A stretch of 64,000 nt of DNA from JBKEAJ01 sp047975005 (GTDB taxonomy: Bacteria > Bacteroidota > Bacteroidia > Bacteroidales > Prolixibacteraceae), in the NCBI GenBank assembly GCA_047975005.1, contig JBKECW010000093.1, positions 7,191-71,190 on the forward strand, in the 5' to 3' direction. Position numbers and translations under genes: made by a program. The notes below the pieces were generated by a model, which worked only from the letters and a program-made list of their open reading frames with translations, was not told where the DNA came from and did no database searches. Shown piece by piece: positions 26,603 to 35,997 of this stretch; within the stretch, counting starts at the first letter, position 1, and every line of letters begins with the position of its first letter.

Positions 26603-27661
26603 CTAAAGATTCTTTAACACCCATGCATCCGAGTATTCAGAATACAACTGAGAGATCATCCTTGCCATATGGCTTGCATCTTGCTCTGTAGCATACTTAT
26701 TGGTGCATAACCTGTATCTTCTTTCTTTATCATTTGCAATAATAAATGGTGTAAACTTCTGCTCGTATAGCCGCTGCCCATACCGCTGCGCTTCTGCGAT
26801 AGACCTAAAACTGGCAACAACGACATAGTATCCTTTATCTGTAATTGTCGGAATCTCTTTAATACCAGATCCTGCAGACTCAACTCGACGTGGCATTTTC
26901 TTTTCTACAATAACTCTATTATGCTCCCTCGCCTTTGCCTCTACAACAGGAGCATAGCTAGCATAGCCGGGATATTGTGATTTATATTGACTACCTCCCT
27001 GCGATGACGATTGCTTGCTATTTGTTATTCCACTCTTTGAAGATTGTGCCATAGTCGACCTCTCTACGGGTCGAACCCATCCATTTTTTGACTTTGCAAT
27101 AGTCGTATAGCTAGCATAGCCGGGATATTGTGATTTATATTGACTACCTCCCTGCGATGACGATTGCTTGCTATTTGTTATTCCACTCTTTGAAGATTGT
27201 GCCGTAGTCGACCTCTCTACAGGTCGAACCCATCCATTTTTTGACTTTGCAATAGTTGTATAGCTAGCATAGCCGGGATATTGTGATTTATGTTGAGCAG
27301 CCTTTGGCGACACAACATCTTTTTTGTTAGATGTTTGTGCCAACACATGAATATTATTATTAACAAAGGTGTCTTGCCAACTCTTTCTTGACTCGTACTT
27401 AAGCATCCCTATCTGTCCAATCCCTCCTTCCCTTTCACCATTTTCCACGGCATCAAAACCCGCACTCATTGCATTCTCTCTTCTCTCCTTTAGCGCGTTA
27501 TGACAAATAACACAACTATTAATATCCTTTACGGTTACTCCTGTTTCAACATTCGCAGACGCATTGATCGATAACGAGTTGCATGTTGCAGACGAGCTAC
27601 AGAGCATCATCAAAAAAAACAAAAATGTGACAGCCCTAATATTTAAACTAGATTTTATCAT
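26603..27661 (-). CDS. SPOR-domain envelope protein with CXXCH motif and 51-residue repeats
   Basis: 352 residues. The N-terminus is a signal peptide (VTFLFFLMMLCSSSATC). CVICH at 50-54 is a heme c-type motif. Residues 125-175 and 176-226 are a near-perfect 51-residue tandem repeat starting KSQYPGYASY, with a third partial copy to 236. Residues about 275-350 are a SPOR domain (YYVVVASFRSIAEAQRYG), which binds glycan strands stripped of stem peptides at division septa. The repeat region is rich in Ser, Gln and Lys and probably disordered. A cytochrome-like SPOR protein is unusual; the CXXCH could also be chance or bind metal. Single-gene unit on the minus strand. Confidence 0.78.
   Translation of the reverse strand: MIKSSLNIRAVTFLFFLMMLCSSSATCNSLSINASANVETGVTVKDINSCVICHNALKERRENAMSAGFDAVENGEREGGIGQIGMLKYESRKSWQDTFVNNNIHVLAQTSNKKDVVSPKAAQHKSQYPGYASYTTIAKSKNGWVRPVERSTTAQSSKSGITNSKQSSSQGGSQYKSQYPGYASYTTIAKSKNGWVRPVERSTMAQSSKSGITNSKQSSSQGGSQYKSQYPGYASYAPVVEAKAREHNRVIVEKKMPRRVESAGSGIKEIPTITDKGYYVVVASFRSIAEAQRYGQRLYEQKFTPFIIANDKERRYRLCTNKYATEQDASHMARMISQLYSEYSDAWVLKNL
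26954..27289 (-). repeat. 153-bp coding tandem repeats in the SPOR gene
   Basis: Two full units and a partial third. The sequence GCATAGCCGGGATATTG recurs with starts at 26961, 27114 and 27267, exactly 153 bases apart, and the units differ by only a few bases, so the expansion is recent or kept uniform by recombination. Confidence 0.9.
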
Positions 27662-27776
27662 ATTATCACGCTTATAAACAGTTAGCCTTTAGAAGCACAG
27701 TCAGACAAGCATTCCACATGCGCACCTTTAAATTAAACACAAGACACCTGTTTTTGTTTTCAAACTATATAAATTT

Positions 27777-27790
27777 CAGGCGGTCGCCTG
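27777..27790. repeat. GC-rich palindrome
   Basis: CAGGCG and CGCCTG arms around GT, in the leader of the SPOR gene if the minus promoter at 27815-27822 is used. It may be an operator or an RNA hairpin. Confidence 0.4.
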
Positions 27791-27814
27791 ACCCGGGATT
27801 CCCCGCAATAATTG

Positions 27815-27822
27815 CAAATATA
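27815..27822 (-). promoter_or_regulatory. -7 promoter element, SPOR gene
   Basis: Minus-strand TATATTTG, about 155 bases before the ATG; a long leader for this genome. Confidence 0.4.
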
Positions 27823-27980
27823 AACACAATATTCTACATATGCATCTAATTTAGCCTCAGAAATCTACAAAGCCCTCACACAGCAACACATCACACTGAA
27901 TATCTACAACTTACCACGAAGTCATTGAAAGCACCATTCTCATTTCCCCCTACTTTTTTAAAATCGACATAAAAGTTTCG

Positions 27981-27988
27981 TACTTTTG
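27981..27988 (+). promoter_or_regulatory. -7 promoter element, TPR gene
   Basis: TACTTTTG, 39 bases before the chosen ATG at 28027. Confidence 0.55.
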
Positions 27989-28026
27989 AGGCAATTTTTA
28001 TCACATAATAAGTGTTATATATTGGC

Positions 28027-29997
28027 ATGACTAAAAGGATTTTTGCAATATTATTGTTGTTAAGCACAACGATGTTTACGAACAATGTTGATGCACAACT
28101 CAATCTCAACTATTATATGAATGTTGGGCGGACTCGTATTTCAAATGGCAACCTCACGGGGGCTATCGAATATTTCAACATCATTATTAAGTTCAAACCC
28201 TACCTCCCTGAGCCGTATTTTTATAGAGGTGTAGCAAAGCATCAATTGGAGGATTATCGTGGAGCAATAGCCGACTACGACAAAGCACTAAGCATCAAGC
28301 CTTTTTTTCCTGAGGTGTTAAAAAACAGAGGCTTGGCTTACCATGCTCTCGGCGACACCGAGGCAGCGCTTACAGACTATGAGAAAGCACTGGAATTTGA
28401 CCCTTACGACGACGGTATATACAACAACTTAGGGCTCACCCAAATGGCATCCAAAGATTACGACAATGCTCTAAAGAGTTTAAACAAGGCCATTGAACTA
28501 AACCCCAGAGCCACAAATTCTTATATGAATCGCAGTAATGTTAAAGCTCTTAAAGGAGACATGAAGGGAGCCATTCAGGATTTGAACCAGATAATAATAA
28601 TAAAGCCTTTTGATTCAAGAGCGTACCTGAACAGAGGTTTGGCATATTTGGAAAACAAGGACTATGCTAGGTCACTCAGGGATTTGGACAAATCTATAGG
28701 TTTGGACAATAAAAATGCGATGGCGTATAATAACAGGGGAATAGCCAAACATCAGCTTGGCGATTTGGAAGGTGCGATATCAGATTACAGCAAGGCATTA
28801 GAACTAGACCCTACGCAAGCAGGTGCATATTATAATAGAGGTGTTGCAAAAGCGGTATCTGGACGTTCCGACTATAAGAACGACTTAGACTTTGCAAAGC
28901 GGCTAAACCCAAGCTACGGTGCGCCTGTAATAGCAATGGATGGGGATTCTGTTTTACAAAGTGGCGGCAATTTCTTTGCAGGCATCCCTACTCAATCTAC
29001 CCCTTCCGACAGCACGCTTGCAGAGAACAGCACGAGTGGTAGTAATGCAACAAGTTCTGAGAAAAAAAGCGAAGAGGATAAGAAAGACCCTTCTTTAGAA
29101 TTGCTCAAGCTGAAACTTTCCGACAGCAGGAATATCCCTAGGAGCGAAGAGGAAGTAGCTCACGATATTTATTACGGACTTATTCAAAATGAGCGGGTCA
29201 ATATCGATTTGCGCCCCATGTTTATGGTTGACATCAGCACAGAAAGCGACCTGAGTGTAGGGACATCGCCTTATTATTGGGCTGAGCTGGAGAGGCTGAA
29301 TGTGTTCAACAATTATCAGCCAAAACTGAATTTAAAAACATCAGATATTACTACCAAGACACCTGCCGTTTATCTTAACTATGCATTATTTTTCAAAGAG
29401 CGAGCAGAAGCCAATCCCATCACTCCCAATTATCTGACTCTATCCGTTTTTGAGCTTTTGGGTCAGAATTATGAATCTGCAATAAACAGTCTTAACAAAG
29501 TTATTGATGGCGACAAGTCGAATGAAATAGCGTATTTACTACGCGGCAATGCCCGAATGCAGTTGGCAAATCAGATTTTGATGAGTATGAATACTATGGG
29601 TGATCTTTCGCCGAGTGTATCCCTAAACGACAAAAACGCAGGAGTGGATTTAGCTGACTTTGAAGCATTAAGTAAGGATCGTATGGATATTGAAGATTTT
29701 AATCTGGCAAAGCAAGATTACGACAAGGCACTGGAAATACATGCTGAGAGTTTCTTTGTTTACTACAACCGTGGCTATTTGCAAGCACAAGTGGGCAATA
29801 TCGACGCAGCAATATCAGACTTTAAAAAGGCTATAGACATTCAACCCGACTTGGCAGAGGCTTATTTCAATCTCGGAATCTTGAACATAATAAAAGGCGA
29901 AACCCGAGACGCAGGAAACTACCTCAGTAAATCTGGAGAACTAGGAATAAGCGACTCCTACAATATTATAAAGAGGTATTGCAACTCAGCAGAGTAA
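28027..29997 (+). CDS. Exported tetratricopeptide-repeat protein
   Basis: 656 residues with a signal peptide (MTKRIFAILLLLSTTMF to NVDAQ). About eight TPR units lie in the first 285 residues (YFYRGVAKHQLEDYRGAIADYDKAL is typical, given in part), then a Ser/Lys-rich linker near 325-350, a middle segment without clear repeats, and two further TPRs at the C-terminus (YYNRGYLQAQVGNIDAAISD). TPR arrays hold partners together; many Bacteroidota TPR proteins of this size are periplasmic scaffolds. The start was chosen at the second ATG because it gives a clean signal peptide. The LTA-synthase-like pair follows under its own promoter. Confidence 0.85.
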   Translation: MTKRIFAILLLLSTTMFTNNVDAQLNLNYYMNVGRTRISNGNLTGAIEYFNIIIKFKPYLPEPYFYRGVAKHQLEDYRGAIADYDKALSIKPFFPEVLKNRGLAYHALGDTEAALTDYEKALEFDPYDDGIYNNLGLTQMASKDYDNALKSLNKAIELNPRATNSYMNRSNVKALKGDMKGAIQDLNQIIIIKPFDSRAYLNRGLAYLENKDYARSLRDLDKSIGLDNKNAMAYNNRGIAKHQLGDLEGAISDYSKALELDPTQAGAYYNRGVAKAVSGRSDYKNDLDFAKRLNPSYGAPVIAMDGDSVLQSGGNFFAGIPTQSTPSDSTLAENSTSGSNATSSEKKSEEDKKDPSLELLKLKLSDSRNIPRSEEEVAHDIYYGLIQNERVNIDLRPMFMVDISTESDLSVGTSPYYWAELERLNVFNNYQPKLNLKTSDITTKTPAVYLNYALFFKERAEANPITPNYLTLSVFELLGQNYESAINSLNKVIDGDKSNEIAYLLRGNARMQLANQILMSMNTMGDLSPSVSLNDKNAGVDLADFEALSKDRMDIEDFNLAKQDYDKALEIHAESFFVYYNRGYLQAQVGNIDAAISDFKKAIDIQPDLAEAYFNLGILNIIKGETRDAGNYLSKSGELGISDSYNIIKRYCNSAE

Positions 29998-30006
29998 ATT
30001 ATTATT

Positions 30007-30014
30007 TATATTTG
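30007..30014 (+). promoter_or_regulatory. -7 promoter element of the LTA-synthase-like pair
   Basis: TATATTTG, 20 bases before the ATG at 30034. No second promoter lies between the two tandem genes. Confidence 0.55.
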
Positions 30015-30033
30015 CACTACAAAATAGCAAATT

Positions 30034-31977
30034 ATGAGTTCATATAAAAACACTCGCCTACCTATATATGCACAGCTTATACTGCGTTTTCTCTTGGCGA
30101 TGCTTTTTTACAGTATTTTCCGCCTTTTATTCTATCTCTTCAACATAAGTTATTTTGAAGGAATCGGTTTTGCAGACCTGGCAACAATCTTCAAAGGAGG
30201 CATAATGTTCGACACTACTGCCGTATTGTACAGCAATGTTTTGGTAATCGTTCTGATGATTCTGCCCTTTCCTTTTCGCTACAACAAATGGTATCAATCT
30301 ACTGTTCATTGGATTTATTTAATATCCAACATATTTTGTTTTATTATAAATGCCATAGACATTGTATATTATAGGTTTACGATGCGACGCACTACTGCGA
30401 CGATTTTCAACGAATTCAAGCACGACAACAATATGTTTAGTATCATTGGCAATGGGTTATTTGATTACTGGGGAGTTGCGCTTGCAAGTATTTTAGTAAT
30501 TGCATTATTTATATATCTGGCGCGCCGCATACGCTACTCGTGCAACTACATTAACTCTGCACTCCTTTTTTATAGCACTCAGACTGTGATGATGGCTCTT
30601 GTTTTAGCACTCTTTGTTGCAGGCGTTCGCGGTGGCCTCAAGCACAGCACTCGCCCCATCACTTTAAGCAATGCTTCTAAGTACGTTACCAAGCCCAATC
30701 AGCGTGCAATGGTACTGAACACACCCTTTGCACTTATGCGTACTTATGGAAAAAATCATCTTACAAGAGTCGAATATTTTAGCGACAAAGACTTACCCAT
30801 TCACTTCAATGCTGTACATCCTGCTTATGCGGGAGACTCCACATTAACACCCAAGCCAAACGTGGTGACTATAATACTCGAAAGTTTTGGGCGTTCAAAT
30901 TTTGGATATTTAAATAGGGACATCCCCGGCTACAAAGGGTTTACGCCTTTTCTTGATTCTCTGAGTCAGCATTGCTATTCATTCAAACACGCCTTTGCCA
31001 ATGGGCGGAAATCTATTGATGCTTTGCCATCGGTCATTGCAAGCATACCATCTATCAATGAGCCATTTATACTATCTAGCTATTCTGGCGATGCTATCAA
31101 CAGCGTAGCAAGTCTGCTCAAAGGTGAAGGATATTATTCAGCCTTTTTCCACGGAGCACCCAACGGCTCTATGGGCTTCGATGCTTTCATGAGACAGGCT
31201 GCTTATGACGATTATTTTGGCAAAAATGAATACAACAACGACGACGATTTTGACGGTATTTGGGGAATATGGGACGAGCCATTCTTTCAATACTTTGCAA
31301 AGACAATGACCAGTTTTAAAGAGCCTTTTGTTACAAGTATCTTTAGTTTGTCGTCTCATCATCCATTCAAAGTACCTAAAAAGTACGAGGGAGTATTCCC
31401 AAAAGGAGAAATTCCCTTGCAAGAATGTATCGGTTACACTGACAACGCTTTACGTAATTTCTTCAACACCTGCAAGCAGATGCCGTGGTTTAAGAACACC
31501 CTTTTCATCATCACCGCCGACCATATGTCCGATTGTGTTCTCAACAAATACAGGACAAGCGACTGGGGAGCTTTTGCCATACCGATGATGCTGTACATGC
31601 CCGGCAGAGAAGACTTTAGAGGCTTCGATGATTCTACCTATGTACAACAAACTGATGTTTTGCCTACAATTATGAACATGGTCGGGAGCAAGAAGTCTTA
31701 TATATCCTACGGACAGGATATGTTCGACAAGGATGCGAACAGGTTCATCTTCAACTATAAAGATGGTGTATATATAATAATAGAAAACGGATATTTATTG
31801 CAGTTTGACGGTCAGAGGTCAATTGGTTTGTACAACATAGAGTCTGACGAGATGATGAAGAATAACCTGATCGCCACTGACAGTAAAAACAAAGAGCGAT
31901 TGGAGATTCATGTAAAAGCCATCATACAAGACTATACTAATAGACTGATGGATAACAAATTAACTATTCATCGATAA
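30034..31977 (+). CDS. LTA synthase-like sulfatase-family membrane protein, copy 1
   Basis: 647 residues. Five N-terminal membrane helices (to about residue 205) anchor an extracytoplasmic alkaline phosphatase-fold domain. Motifs: VVTIILESFGRSNFGY (metal glutamate), FANGRKSIDALPS with S327 at the nucleophile position, SSHHPFKVP, and FIITADHMSD (metal Asp-His). Family members move phosphoglycerol or phosphoethanolamine headgroups onto glycans or lipids; Gram-negative members do not make lipoteichoic acid, so the acceptor is unknown. A serine replaces the threonine of Staphylococcus LtaS, as in several Bacteroidota homologues. It is 3 bases upstream of a close paralogue. Confidence 0.85.
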   Translation: MSSYKNTRLPIYAQLILRFLLAMLFYSIFRLLFYLFNISYFEGIGFADLATIFKGGIMFDTTAVLYSNVLVIVLMILPFPFRYNKWYQSTVHWIYLISNIFCFIINAIDIVYYRFTMRRTTATIFNEFKHDNNMFSIIGNGLFDYWGVALASILVIALFIYLARRIRYSCNYINSALLFYSTQTVMMALVLALFVAGVRGGLKHSTRPITLSNASKYVTKPNQRAMVLNTPFALMRTYGKNHLTRVEYFSDKDLPIHFNAVHPAYAGDSTLTPKPNVVTIILESFGRSNFGYLNRDIPGYKGFTPFLDSLSQHCYSFKHAFANGRKSIDALPSVIASIPSINEPFILSSYSGDAINSVASLLKGEGYYSAFFHGAPNGSMGFDAFMRQAAYDDYFGKNEYNNDDDFDGIWGIWDEPFFQYFAKTMTSFKEPFVTSIFSLSSHHPFKVPKKYEGVFPKGEIPLQECIGYTDNALRNFFNTCKQMPWFKNTLFIITADHMSDCVLNKYRTSDWGAFAIPMMLYMPGREDFRGFDDSTYVQQTDVLPTIMNMVGSKKSYISYGQDMFDKDANRFIFNYKDGVYIIIENGYLLQFDGQRSIGLYNIESDEMMKNNLIATDSKNKERLEIHVKAIIQDYTNRLMDNKLTIHR

Positions 31978-31980
31978 ATT

Positions 31981-33927
31981 ATGAGTTCATATAAAAACAC
32001 TCGTCTGCCAATATATGCACAGCTTATACTGCGTTTTCTCTTGGCGATGCTTTTTTACAGTATTTTCCGCCTGTTATTCTATCTATTTAATAGAAGCTAT
32101 TTCGAGGAAGCAGGTTTCACGGATTTGCTGACAATATTCAGAGGAGGACTTCTGTTCGACACCACAGCCGTATTATACAGCAATGTTATGGTAATCGTTC
32201 TGATGATTCTGCCCTTCCCTTTTCGCTATAACAAATGGTATCAACTTGCAGCACACTATTTATATCTGATATTCAACATATTATGTTTACTGATAAATAC
32301 TGCCGACATAGTATATTACAGGTTTATAATGCGGCGCACTACTGCTAGTTTTTTCAATGAATTTAAGCACGACGACAATATATTTCAAATAATAGGCAGA
32401 GGCTTATTCGATTATTGGCATGTAACTTTAGTCAGTATTATCACTATTGCCTTGTTTGTGTATTTAGCACATCACATTCGTTTTGCTAAAAACCATATGA
32501 GGTCAAAACTGACTTTCTATATCTCACAAACCGTACTGATGGCTATTACTATCGTACTTTTTATAGGAGGAGTAAGAAGTGGCTTCAGCACCGACCGCCC
32601 TATCACCCTGAGCAATGCATCAAAATACACTAAAAGTCCGAACCAACGTGCTTTGGTGCTCAACACTCCCTTTGCCATAATACGCACCATCGGCAAGAAT
32701 CATCTGACAAAAGTCGAATACTTTAAAGATGGTGGGGAAGCAAGGTATTTCAATGCTGTGCATCCGTCATGCGTAGGTGATACTACTATCACAACAAAGC
32801 CAAATATCGTAATAATCGTCCTCGAAAGTTTCGGGCGTTCAAATTTTGGATATTTAAATAAGGACATCCCCGGCTATAAAGGTTTCACACCCTTTCTTGA
32901 CTCACTCAGCCAACACTGCTATTCATTTAAAAATGCTTTTGCCAACGGACGAAACTCTATTGATGCGCTGCCGTCAATAATAACAAGCATTCCGACCATC
33001 AACGAGTCTTTTATATTATCGGACTATTCTGGAAATTCAATCAACAGTTTAGCAAATCTGCTCAAGCCTCAGGGATATTATTCTGCATTTTTTCATGGTG
33101 CACCTAATGGGTCGATGGGTTTTGATGCTTTTATGCAGCAAGCAGGCTACGACGATTATTTCGGAAAAACCGAGTACAACAACGACGATGACGACGATGG
33201 ATATTGGGGACTTTGGGATGAGCCATTTTTGCAATATTTTGCTAACAGCATGGGGTCTTTCAAAGAGCCTTTCCTCACTACTGTGTTTACCCTTTCGTCG
33301 CACCATCCTTTTCAAGTTCCCAAGCAATATGAGGGAGTATTCCCAAAAGGAGAAATTCCACTGCAAGAATGTATCGGCTACACTGACAATGCATTACGTA
33401 ATTTCTTCAACACCTGCAAGCGGAAGCCTTGGTTCAATAATACACTATTTGTAATCACTGCCGATCACATGTCCAATAACGCAATCGACAAATACAACAA
33501 CGACTGGGGGACCTTTGCCATCCCAATGATGTTATATATGCCCGGTAAAGAAGACTTTACAGGCTTCGACGATTCTACCTACGTTCAACAAATTGATGTT
33601 ATGCCCACCATAATGAACCTTGTCGGGAACAAGGAGCCCTACATATCATTTGGTCAGGATATGTTCGACAAAGATGCAGATAGATTTGTGTTCACCTCCA
33701 ATAGCGGAAGCTATCTAATCATCAAGGATGGATACCTCTTACAGTTCAATGGTCAAGAGTCAATCGGTCTATACAACATAAGAACAGACGAGTTTATGAA
33801 AAACAACCTTATTAGCACAAATGACAGTATTCAAAAGCAAATGGAGAACCACGTAAAAGCTATCATTCAAGACTACTCCAACAGGATGATTGACAACAAC
33901 CTAACTATTAAGCAATCAGCCGAGTAA
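31981..33927 (+). CDS. LTA synthase-like sulfatase-family membrane protein, copy 2
   Basis: Tandem paralogue of the gene just upstream, 648 residues, with the same first 37 residues and long identical blocks through the catalytic domain (ESFGRSNFGYLN, FHGAPNGSMGFDAFM, FVITADHMSN). The nucleophile motif is FANGRNSIDALPS. Differences cluster between residues 95 and 260, in the membrane and linker part. All catalytic motifs remain, so both copies are probably active, perhaps on different acceptors. Its last 12 bases overlap the end of the convergent methyltransferase gene. Confidence 0.85.
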   Translation: MSSYKNTRLPIYAQLILRFLLAMLFYSIFRLLFYLFNRSYFEEAGFTDLLTIFRGGLLFDTTAVLYSNVMVIVLMILPFPFRYNKWYQLAAHYLYLIFNILCLLINTADIVYYRFIMRRTTASFFNEFKHDDNIFQIIGRGLFDYWHVTLVSIITIALFVYLAHHIRFAKNHMRSKLTFYISQTVLMAITIVLFIGGVRSGFSTDRPITLSNASKYTKSPNQRALVLNTPFAIIRTIGKNHLTKVEYFKDGGEARYFNAVHPSCVGDTTITTKPNIVIIVLESFGRSNFGYLNKDIPGYKGFTPFLDSLSQHCYSFKNAFANGRNSIDALPSIITSIPTINESFILSDYSGNSINSLANLLKPQGYYSAFFHGAPNGSMGFDAFMQQAGYDDYFGKTEYNNDDDDDGYWGLWDEPFLQYFANSMGSFKEPFLTTVFTLSSHHPFQVPKQYEGVFPKGEIPLQECIGYTDNALRNFFNTCKRKPWFNNTLFVITADHMSNNAIDKYNNDWGTFAIPMMLYMPGKEDFTGFDDSTYVQQIDVMPTIMNLVGNKEPYISFGQDMFDKDADRFVFTSNSGSYLIIKDGYLLQFNGQESIGLYNIRTDEFMKNNLISTNDSIQKQMENHVKAIIQDYSNRMIDNNLTIKQSAE

Positions 33928-34644
33928 GTCAAAAACACAGAGATAGTTGTGGTAGTCGCCCTCAAAAAAGTCTATTAGCCTAAAGCCCTTTTCTTCAAAG
34001 CCGACTATCAGAGTGTCAGGGTCAAAGAAAGTCCAAGGGAAGGTAGCCTTTGCTCCATCTTTGTACGACAGTTTATATTCCACCTCTCCGTAGTATTCGT
34101 CTGCGTTAAGATTAATCCATGTTTCCTCAGTTTCATCATCTTTGTACATATACATCATATCGGCAGAATCGATAAGCACCCTACCCTTTGGGTTTAGGAG
34201 AGCTTTTAGTCTAGTAACAAATGCTGATAAATTCTCGTATTTCCCTGCCAGTCCTGCACCGTTCATCAACAGCAACAAGGTATCGAATTTTGGCAGGGTG
34301 AGAGTCATAAAATCTCCGTTTATAATTCGCTCAATCTGCCTCGATTTCATCACCTCACAACACAAAGGCGAAAGCTCAAGAGCAGTAACGTCAAAGCCTT
34401 GGTCTTGTAAATATAATGAGTGGCAGCCCGCACCGGCACCGAGGTCCAGCACCGAAGCTCTGACGTATTTCAGAGCCTCTTTCTCAAGTTTCGGCATGGA
34501 ATCGAACTCTCTGAAAAGATATTCGGGAAACAGCTCCTCATCCTCTGCGATGGAGCTAGCGACAACAATCGGGGTGTTATCCGCATTTTTATAATATGCC
34601 TCAACGGCAAGTCCAAAAGGGTCGTTCTTATGATTATTGCTCAT
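33916..34644 (-). CDS. Class I SAM-dependent methyltransferase
   Basis: 242 residues from MSNNHKNDPFG. The SAM-binding motif I is SVLDLGAGAGCHSLYLQDQG, followed by VTALELSPLCCEVMK, FDTLLLLMNGAG and LLNPKGRVLIDSADM. The substrate is not apparent; small molecule rather than RNA is likely. I start at the ATG at 34644 and not at an upstream TTG, since the promoter element at 34664-34671 would put the TTG inside or before the transcript start. Confidence 0.85.
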   Translation of the reverse strand: MSNNHKNDPFGLAVEAYYKNADNTPIVVASSIAEDEELFPEYLFREFDSMPKLEKEALKYVRASVLDLGAGAGCHSLYLQDQGFDVTALELSPLCCEVMKSRQIERIINGDFMTLTLPKFDTLLLLMNGAGLAGKYENLSAFVTRLKALLNPKGRVLIDSADMMYMYKDDETEETWINLNADEYYGEVEYKLSYKDGAKATFPWTFFDPDTLIVGFEEKGFRLIDFFEGDYHNYLCVFDLLG

Positions 34645-34663
34645 ACCTTGAAATAATTTCAAA

Positions 34664-34671
34664 CAAAGATA
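34664..34671 (-). promoter_or_regulatory. -7 promoter element of the methyltransferase gene
   Basis: Minus-strand TATCTTTG, 20 bases before the ATG at 34644. Confidence 0.6.
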
Positions 34672-34690
34672 ACTTATTCAGCTGACAAGA

Positions 34691-34754
34691 ACTAGCGAAG
34701 CGGTCTGTTCTTTGTTGTAGGAGATTGCTTCGTCGCTAGCTCCTCACAATGACG
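34691..34754 (+). repeat. Dispersed palindromic repeat, copy A (truncated left end)
   Basis: Carries the inner half CTGTTCTTTGTTG and the right arm CTCCTCACAATGACG, but the left arm CGTCATTGCGAG is lost. Same family as copies B-E in this window. Confidence 0.75.
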
Positions 34755-34863
34755 TTCGTGTATTTGGCATTTCATTAATCATTTATAATTCTCCATTTAC
34801 AATTAAAAAAGGCTCGTTTCATTGTAGTATTGCAGAATTATAGTATCATAACGTCAAAAATAG

Positions 34864-34871
34864 TATCTTTG
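34864..34871 (+). promoter_or_regulatory. -7 promoter element of recF
   Basis: TATCTTTG, 17 bases before the ATG at 34888; it makes the upstream TTG unlikely as a start. Confidence 0.6.
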
Positions 34872-34887
34872 TATCAAATTGGAATTA

Positions 34888-35997
34888 ATGTATCTGAAGT
34901 CCTTACAAATACTTAACTATAAGAATATTGAGCAGGCAGAGCTTGAGTTTTCTTCAAACATCAACTGTTTGATAGGGAACAACGGCACCGGCAAGACCAA
35001 CTGTTTGGATGCGATTTATTATCTATCGTTTTGCAAGAGTTATTTTTCATCCAACGATATTCTGAACATCAAGCACGACGAGGACTTCATGATGATTAAG
35101 GGGGAGTATTTGCGCAAGGACGAAATCGAGAAAATCCACTGCGCACTAAAGCGTGGCGAGAAAAAACATTTCAAGCGCAATGATAAGGAATACAAGCGTT
35201 TAACAGAGCACATCGGTTTGTTACCTTTAGTTGTCATTAGCCCCTCAGACAGCAGTCTGATAGGCGGAGGGAGCGACGAGCGCAGGCGCTACATCGACAG
35301 AGTCATATCGCAATACGACTCCTTGTATCTTGAAAACTTGATTTGCTACAATCGGGTATTGCTGCAACGCAACAACCTCTTGAAGCATTTCTACAAAGAA
35401 CGGAGGTTTGACAAGGACACCATTGATGTTTACAATGCACAGCTGGTTGACTACGGGAATATCATTTTCGAGAAGCGCAGGAGCTTCGTCGACGAGTTGA
35501 TACCCGTATTTCAGAGGTATTACAATTTTGTGAGTGACGGCAACGAAAAGGTAGGACTGAGTTACAAATCTAGTTTACAAGACGCAGAATTTGGGCAACT
35601 ACTGAAAGACAATATCGACAAGGATAAAATCATTCAGCACACCTCTGTCGGCATTCATAAAGACGATTTGCTATTGGAGCTAGGCGATCATCTGACCAAG
35701 CATATTGGTTCGCAGGGTCAGCAGAAAACATATTTGGTGGCACTAAAACTTGCACAATATGAGTTTATAAAAGATGTATCGGGCATCGACCCCATCCTTT
35801 TGTTGGATGATGTCTTCGACAAACTTGATGCAGAGCGAGTTGAGCAGATAGTAAGTCTGACCGGGCAAGATAGTTTTGGACAGATATTTATCAGCGACAC
35901 CAATCGGGAACATTTGGACAAGATAGTAAATAAGTTCGACTGCGAGTATTCTATATTCAATGTTGACGGCGGCAAAATAAATATTAGTAAGAAATGA
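34888..35997 (+). CDS. recF: DNA replication and repair protein RecF
   Basis: SMC-like ATPase that loads RecA at gapped DNA. 369 residues from MYLKSLQIL. Walker A is GNNGTGKTNCLDA near residue 30, the signature loop is GSQGQQKTYLVALKLAQ, and Walker B is DPILLLDDVFDKLD. It overlaps the following DUF721 gene by four bases (ATGA), a common recF-DUF721 arrangement in this phylum, so the two are translationally coupled. Confidence 0.95.
   Translation: MYLKSLQILNYKNIEQAELEFSSNINCLIGNNGTGKTNCLDAIYYLSFCKSYFSSNDILNIKHDEDFMMIKGEYLRKDEIEKIHCALKRGEKKHFKRNDKEYKRLTEHIGLLPLVVISPSDSSLIGGGSDERRRYIDRVISQYDSLYLENLICYNRVLLQRNNLLKHFYKERRFDKDTIDVYNAQLVDYGNIIFEKRRSFVDELIPVFQRYYNFVSDGNEKVGLSYKSSLQDAEFGQLLKDNIDKDKIIQHTSVGIHKDDLLLELGDHLTKHIGSQGQQKTYLVALKLAQYEFIKDVSGIDPILLLDDVFDKLDAERVEQIVSLTGQDSFGQIFISDTNREHLDKIVNKFDCEYSIFNVDGGKINISKK

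Larger units (their letters stand above)
27662..28026. other. 365-base divergent intergenic region
   Basis: No gene seen. It holds divergent promoters at 27815-27822 (minus) and 27981-27988 (plus) and a small GC-rich palindrome CAGGCG-GT-CGCCTG at 27777-27790 followed by ACCCGGGATTCCCC, in an otherwise AT-rich stretch. Confidence 0.6.

Noticed and set aside
26954..27289. CRISPR-like repeat array
   Set aside because: The 153-base units are coding, in frame and contiguous; there are no spacers.
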